The translations under genes and the position numbers were made by a program. 64,000 bases of DNA from JAHBNG01 sp039028975. Lineage in GTDB: Bacteria; Chloroflexota; Anaerolineae; Caldilineales; Caldilineaceae. The stretch lies in assembly GCA_039028975.1 (NCBI GenBank), contig JBCCHB010000006.1, positions 1-64,000 on the forward strand, written 5' to 3'. Of this stretch, positions 60,374 through 64,000 are shown piece by piece (within the stretch, counting starts at the first letter, position 1; each line of letters opens with the position of its first letter). The notes under the pieces were generated by a model, which was given only the letters and a program-made list of their open reading frames with translations, was not told the DNA's origin and did not search any database.

Positions 60374-63281
60374 CATCTATCGCATTCTGCTCATTCTGTT
60401 GCTCCTTCTCTTTACCTGGATCTTCACCGATCTAGCCTGGGATCTTCATAACGGAATGCGCACCCACAAGGCTGATTTGGGCCAGATAGCCCAAGCTGTC
60501 TGGAATAGCAGCCAAGGGCGCTTTGTGGAGATGACCGATAACGGTCCTCTATCCACCCGCATGACCGACCATGTGGAACCGATTTTGGCTATCATTAGCC
60601 CGGTGCTTTGGCTTTGGCGCGATGTAAAGGCGCTGCTGCTACTTCAAGTGCTCTTAACTGCAGTGGGTGGGTGGTTGCTCTATGAACTGACTCTGACCCT
60701 GTTTGATAAATTACTCACATCCACAGAGCGTACCCAAATCTGGCACATAGAACCCTTGCGCCAACTGACTTCGCCAATAGCCTTGGCTCTGGTTATCGGC
60801 TATCTCCTTTCTCCTCAGCTGCAAAACGCTCTCCTCACCGAATTTCACGCTGCCCCCTTAGCCGTCCCGCTAATTCTCTGGGCCTTTCTCTCTATTGAAC
60901 GACAACGTTGGCTCCAGTTTACCTTTTCTACCCTCCTTACTGCCCTTGTAAAAGAGGAGATGGCGCTACTGGCTACCGGACTCGGATTCTGGGCCATGTG
61001 GAAATTGATGGTGGGGCGATTGACAGCGGGGCGACTGATAATTGACGATTTACGTTTAGGCAGTAGCCACTCGCCGATATTGACGATTGGTAGAGCTTGG
61101 CAGAGAGTACGGGGTCACCGCCTTACCGCCTCTCCCCATTCGGCTGAGCTCACGTCGAAGCCTCACCCCCTCATACTCTCACTCCTGGTCACCCTACTCT
61201 CTCTTACTTGGTTCTATCTAGCTACGTTTGTCATTGTGCCAGCCTACGCAGTTGAGGTCTACGAGACGGCTGAGAATCCATATTGGGCACGTTATGGGGC
61301 GTTGGGGGATTCACCAGTAGATATTGTGAGGAGTTTCTTTACCCAGCCTGGGACAGTTTGGTCTATTGGTACAGAGGCGGTGCGAGTCAATTATCTGTGG
61401 ATGATGCTGGCGAGTTTCGGCTTTTTGAGCCTTCTGGCACCTGAGATTCTGCTCTTGTCACTACCGCTACTGCTGGCGAATCTGCTAAGTGCTTATCCGC
61501 CTCAATATTACGGTGAATTTCACTATAGTGCTCCCTTAGTGGCCTACTTTGGGGTTAGCGGGGCGTATGGCGGGGTGCGATTTTGGCGTTTGGTTAGGCC
61601 ATGGGTGAAGGGTTCATCGCCTAACTTTCAGTATATGGCTGCGTCGTCGGCTGGGGTAATGGCGCTAGCAGCCTTTTGGCACAATAGACGAACCACCTTA
61701 CGACCAGTGCTTTCGTTGCTCTTGATCAGCTGGGTACTTTTCTGGTCTATCCGTCTGTATGCTCAAGAAGGGCGAGGACCGTGGGGGCAGCGCCATGATC
61801 CAACGCCGATCACTGCTCATCACCAGCGACTAGAACATTTTATTGACCAGCTTCCGCCTGAAGCTGCGGTGACGGCCACAGCCGCGGTTCACCCTCATGT
61901 GGCACTAAGACGATTTGTCTATCAATTTCCAATCGGGATGCCCCAATTTGATAAAAAGGGAGAGGCCGAGTGGGCATTGCTCGACGTGACAACCAATACC
62001 GATCTGGCATCGGGTGATCTGAGAGATATGGTTATGGCAATGCTCGCATCAGATTGGGGTGTGATCGATGGCGCAGATGGCTTTTTGCTGTTGCGGCGCG
62101 GAGAAGCAGCAAAGGAGATTCCGGCAGCATTCTATGACTTCACGCGATCGACTGCCTCTAAAACTGTAGAAGGTAACCAACCGCTTACATTATCTGCAAT
62201 CGATGTAAACGATCGTCCACGCTGGCGGGCTACATCCGTCATAAGTGAGTGGTCGGTTGGCCCAGGCTTTGCTCCAGAACGGGATGAACCGCAATTGCAG
62301 ATTCTCCGCCCAGATGGCGTACCTGTTTACAGCTTTGATGACGCCACCCCTCCTGCCTTGATCTGGTATCCTCCCTCTAAGTGGCAGTTGGGCGATCAGA
62401 TCCGCATTGCAACGCCAGCCCTCTTTCTACCACAACAGTGGGGAGTAGCCGTCAGTGAACGTGCAATTGGAACTCATTCAACAGATGTGCATTCAGGAAA
62501 AGACCATGCAGAGATAAGCAGCGAAGAGGCGAACAGTGTAGAGAACGGTGCAGATCTGAATGGAGTCCACCTATCTATCGGTGCTGAAGGCCGGCGTTGG
62601 GTCAAGGGCTATTACCGAAATCATGCATCTTTCCTTGGTGAGCTTAATGATCCACGAACGAATGGGGATGCATTGTCAGATTTGTTGGGTATGGAAGGCG
62701 AAAAGGCTGGTGACAGTGGATTGCTGACAGTTCGTGGGGCCTTTGACGTAACACCCTTTGATGGTGAAATAGAGCCGCTGTGGGTTCAGGGACAGTTGGG
62801 GTTGAATCGGGTATGGGTAGGGGGAAGTGCCGAGGTGTACTTGCAGTGGTCTCGTTCTGGTCCGTGGCCCTCCCAGCTAACGCCTTTTGTTCATCTGCGA
62901 CAAAGAGGCGAGAATCGCGCACAAGCAGATGGTCTGCCCCGTTGGTTTTTGCCCTATTTGGTTGATTGGTTTGCCACAGAAGGGGAAAGTGCAGAGATGA
63001 TACAGATCGTGGACTGGCGGCAATTATCATTGCCTGATGAGAATGAACTGCTAGAGAGGCATCCTAATGATCAGGAGAAGTGGCAAGTGGTTATTGGGTT
63101 GTATGATGCCCAAAGCCGTCAGCGCGCCCAGGTTGTAGATGATCAAGGGAACGCGATTGGTAATGAGCTGGTCATTGGGTCGTTTCATACAACAGCACGG
63201 CCTATTCCCGATTTCACCTGCGCATTGGTGCCAGCAACCTGTGCCTCCCAGTCTGCTTATGCTGGGCGCAATCCCAAATAG
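60357..63281 (+). CDS. DUF2079 family membrane protein
   Basis: This protein of about 974 residues belongs to DUF2079, GT-C-like multi-pass membrane proteins. A first helix (about 5-22) precedes DLAWDLHNGMRTHKADLGQIAQAVW and DNGPLSTRMTDHVEPI, the family's loop with likely catalytic acidic residues. About ten further helices run to residue 470. A large extracytoplasmic C-terminal part (about 480-974) follows, with no family I can name. It starts at ATG 60357 inside the GT4 gene (a TTG precedes it). GT-C proteins use lipid-linked sugars, so a pair with the GT4 enzyme making and transferring a glycan is plausible. Confidence 0.9.
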   Translation: MIRLFNIYRILLILLLLLFTWIFTDLAWDLHNGMRTHKADLGQIAQAVWNSSQGRFVEMTDNGPLSTRMTDHVEPILAIISPVLWLWRDVKALLLLQVLLTAVGGWLLYELTLTLFDKLLTSTERTQIWHIEPLRQLTSPIALALVIGYLLSPQLQNALLTEFHAAPLAVPLILWAFLSIERQRWLQFTFSTLLTALVKEEMALLATGLGFWAMWKLMVGRLTAGRLIIDDLRLGSSHSPILTIGRAWQRVRGHRLTASPHSAELTSKPHPLILSLLVTLLSLTWFYLATFVIVPAYAVEVYETAENPYWARYGALGDSPVDIVRSFFTQPGTVWSIGTEAVRVNYLWMMLASFGFLSLLAPEILLLSLPLLLANLLSAYPPQYYGEFHYSAPLVAYFGVSGAYGGVRFWRLVRPWVKGSSPNFQYMAASSAGVMALAAFWHNRRTTLRPVLSLLLISWVLFWSIRLYAQEGRGPWGQRHDPTPITAHHQRLEHFIDQLPPEAAVTATAAVHPHVALRRFVYQFPIGMPQFDKKGEAEWALLDVTTNTDLASGDLRDMVMAMLASDWGVIDGADGFLLLRRGEAAKEIPAAFYDFTRSTASKTVEGNQPLTLSAIDVNDRPRWRATSVISEWSVGPGFAPERDEPQLQILRPDGVPVYSFDDATPPALIWYPPSKWQLGDQIRIATPALFLPQQWGVAVSERAIGTHSTDVHSGKDHAEISSEEANSVENGADLNGVHLSIGAEGRRWVKGYYRNHASFLGELNDPRTNGDALSDLLGMEGEKAGDSGLLTVRGAFDVTPFDGEIEPLWVQGQLGLNRVWVGGSAEVYLQWSRSGPWPSQLTPFVHLRQRGENRAQADGLPRWFLPYLVDWFATEGESAEMIQIVDWRQLSLPDENELLERHPNDQEKWQVVIGLYDAQSRQRAQVVDDQGNAIGNELVIGSFHTTARPIPDFTCALVPATCASQSAYAGRNPK

Positions 63282-63697
63282 ACTTTTTTGCCCCCTAAGA
63301 TACGTAGAATCTCATCGGCCGTTTTCCAAGGTAGAACTTGGCCCAATTCAGTCGGTGAAAGAGGAGAATTGTTATTGGCCAAAAAGACGCGGAAACAGGC
63401 CGAAGCAACGGGTAACCGTTCGTTGATGTACTCAGGATCGCTGGCACAGCGGGTGCGTAGACATTCCCGTAAGGCATCCGTACGATGAACTTCTCCCGTG
63501 TTTGGATCCACCCAATCAACGTTTTCTGTATTTTGGTGATCGCTAAAACGATCTCGGCATTCTGCACAGAGCTGATTGCGTAGATATTGGCGAAAATTCT
63601 GTCCGCTCTTCTCCCACCAATCGTAATCAATATGAAATTTGGTATCGGCTGTGGGTCGATATCTACGCAAAGCGCGTTTGGCCAGGGGGCTGCTCAT
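63257..63697 (-). CDS. Hypothetical protein with Cys motifs
   Basis: I do not recognise a named family. The 146-residue product has a basic start (AKRALRRYRP), then YDWWEKSGQNFRQYLRNQLCAECRDRF with CxxC, an LRECLRTRC segment and a C-terminal helix-rich part (SPTELGQVLPWKTADEILRIL) reminiscent of a small winged-helix. Four cysteines could bind zinc. It converges with the DUF2079 gene and overlaps its last 25 bp on the opposite strand. Confidence 0.6.
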   Translation of the reverse strand: MSSPLAKRALRRYRPTADTKFHIDYDWWEKSGQNFRQYLRNQLCAECRDRFSDHQNTENVDWVDPNTGEVHRTDALRECLRTRCASDPEYINERLPVASACFRVFLANNNSPLSPTELGQVLPWKTADEILRILGGKKVYLGLRPA

Positions 63698-63734
63698 ATT
63701 TATTCACTCTTTTCTTTATATATATGCTACTCTT

Positions 63735-64000
63735 CTAAGCCATTCCAAAGTATCCATTCCCTAAATCGCGAAATTTGCGATTGCTGATCAAAGCATAAAA
63801 GACAGGGCCTGGAGCACTGCGTCGCAACATATTGGCTGCGCTATAAACGGTCTTGACGTGAATCGTCGATTGGGTGGACAATTTGGTCAATTCCGGCATT
63901 AAATCTTCAACAATTCGGGTTAGCTCCACTCTATTTTGGTTGAGTAAGATTCGAAGCTGACCAATGGGGCCGGGATCGCTCTCAGAAACAGTCAAATCCT
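63735..64000 (-). CDS. Hypothetical protein, partial at window edge
   Basis: The minus-strand frame ends at 63735 and is still open at the last base of the window, so the gene is probably cut by the edge; a TTG at 63995 is only a nominal start. About 88 residues are visible, with a helical QLRILLNQNRVELTRIVEDL region and IHVKTVYSAANMLRRSAPGP. No family is recognised. It lies 37 bp upstream of the gene at 63257-63697 on the same strand and may share its operon. Confidence 0.45.
   Translation of the reverse strand, partial: DLTVSESDPGPIGQLRILLNQNRVELTRIVEDLMPELTKLSTQSTIHVKTVYSAANMLRRSAPGPVFYALISNRKFRDLGNGYFGMA

Overview
The window looks like a chromosomal piece of a Chloroflexota bacterium (Anaerolineae/Caldilineae-like). 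This is inferred from family content and style, not from a marker gene. The signs are a DUF1501/DUF1800 pair, a DUF2079 membrane protein, stand-alone PspC proteins, a fused IcmF mutase, secreted proteins carrying an FIPAL/YLPMI-type motif, a T-box in front of thrS, and many short intergenic repeats. No rRNA, tRNA, CRISPR array, phage module or replication origin was seen.

Layout. 0.2-2.1 kb: two GNAT-type proteins and two small hypothetical genes. 2.5-4.1 kb: a split transketolase. 4.6-8.3 kb: a heterodimeric ABC exporter with one canonical and one degenerate ATP site. 8.9-12.4 kb: an acyl-CoA dehydrogenase, a DUF1703-type AAA/nuclease protein and an unlisted 57-residue gene. 12.6-18.2 kb: fused isobutyryl-CoA mutase, a double-ACT protein and a UPF0210 protein in one operon. 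18.3-21.1 kb: PlsC acyltransferase, an unusual CinA/PncC-nucleotidyltransferase fusion and an APH-like kinase. 21.4-23.7 kb: promoter, T-box leader and thrS. 23.8-28.7 kb: an IclR regulator and a sulfur module (methanethiol oxidase, CoA-binding protein, ferredoxin, persulfide dioxygenase-rhodanese). 28.7-32 kb: a LytTR response regulator, a sensor kinase broken by TAA, and a secreted protein. 32-35.4 kb: DUF1501, DUF1800, PspC. 35.6-37.3 kb: an Rpn-type nuclease and a dead ISKra4-like transposase. 37.4-51.9 kb: a nonribosomal peptide cluster. 52.7-63.3 kb: a large secreted TSP3/cadherin/LamG protein, PspC, FtsX-type permease, GT4 glycosyltransferase, DUF2079. The end holds two small hypothetical genes.

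Two points stand out. First, in the peptide cluster the NRPS at 41804-46255 carries a complete PP-loop ATP-pyrophosphatase domain (WbpG/PseA-like, SGGKDS plus Cys pairs), inserted between core motifs A8 and A9 of an adenylation domain. That domain's specificity code reads as asparagine. I propose on-line conversion of an amide (thioamide, amidine or nitrile). The cluster also encodes a free-standing A domain, a carrier protein and an acyl-CoA-dehydrogenase-like enzyme (a PltF/PltL/PltE-like starter set) and a C-A-T-TE termination module.

Second, the persulfide dioxygenase-rhodanese gene (27336-28727) has an in-frame TGA at a position that is a conserved cysteine in CstB-type enzymes. A hairpin that fits the bacterial SECIS consensus follows 12 nt downstream, so this is a candidate selenoprotein. 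A plain nonsense mutation is not excluded, because the kinase gene 2 kb away also carries an in-frame stop.

An intergenic palindromic repeat family (CCAGAAAAGT ... ACTTTTCTGG) is scattered through the window, with arms that change together.
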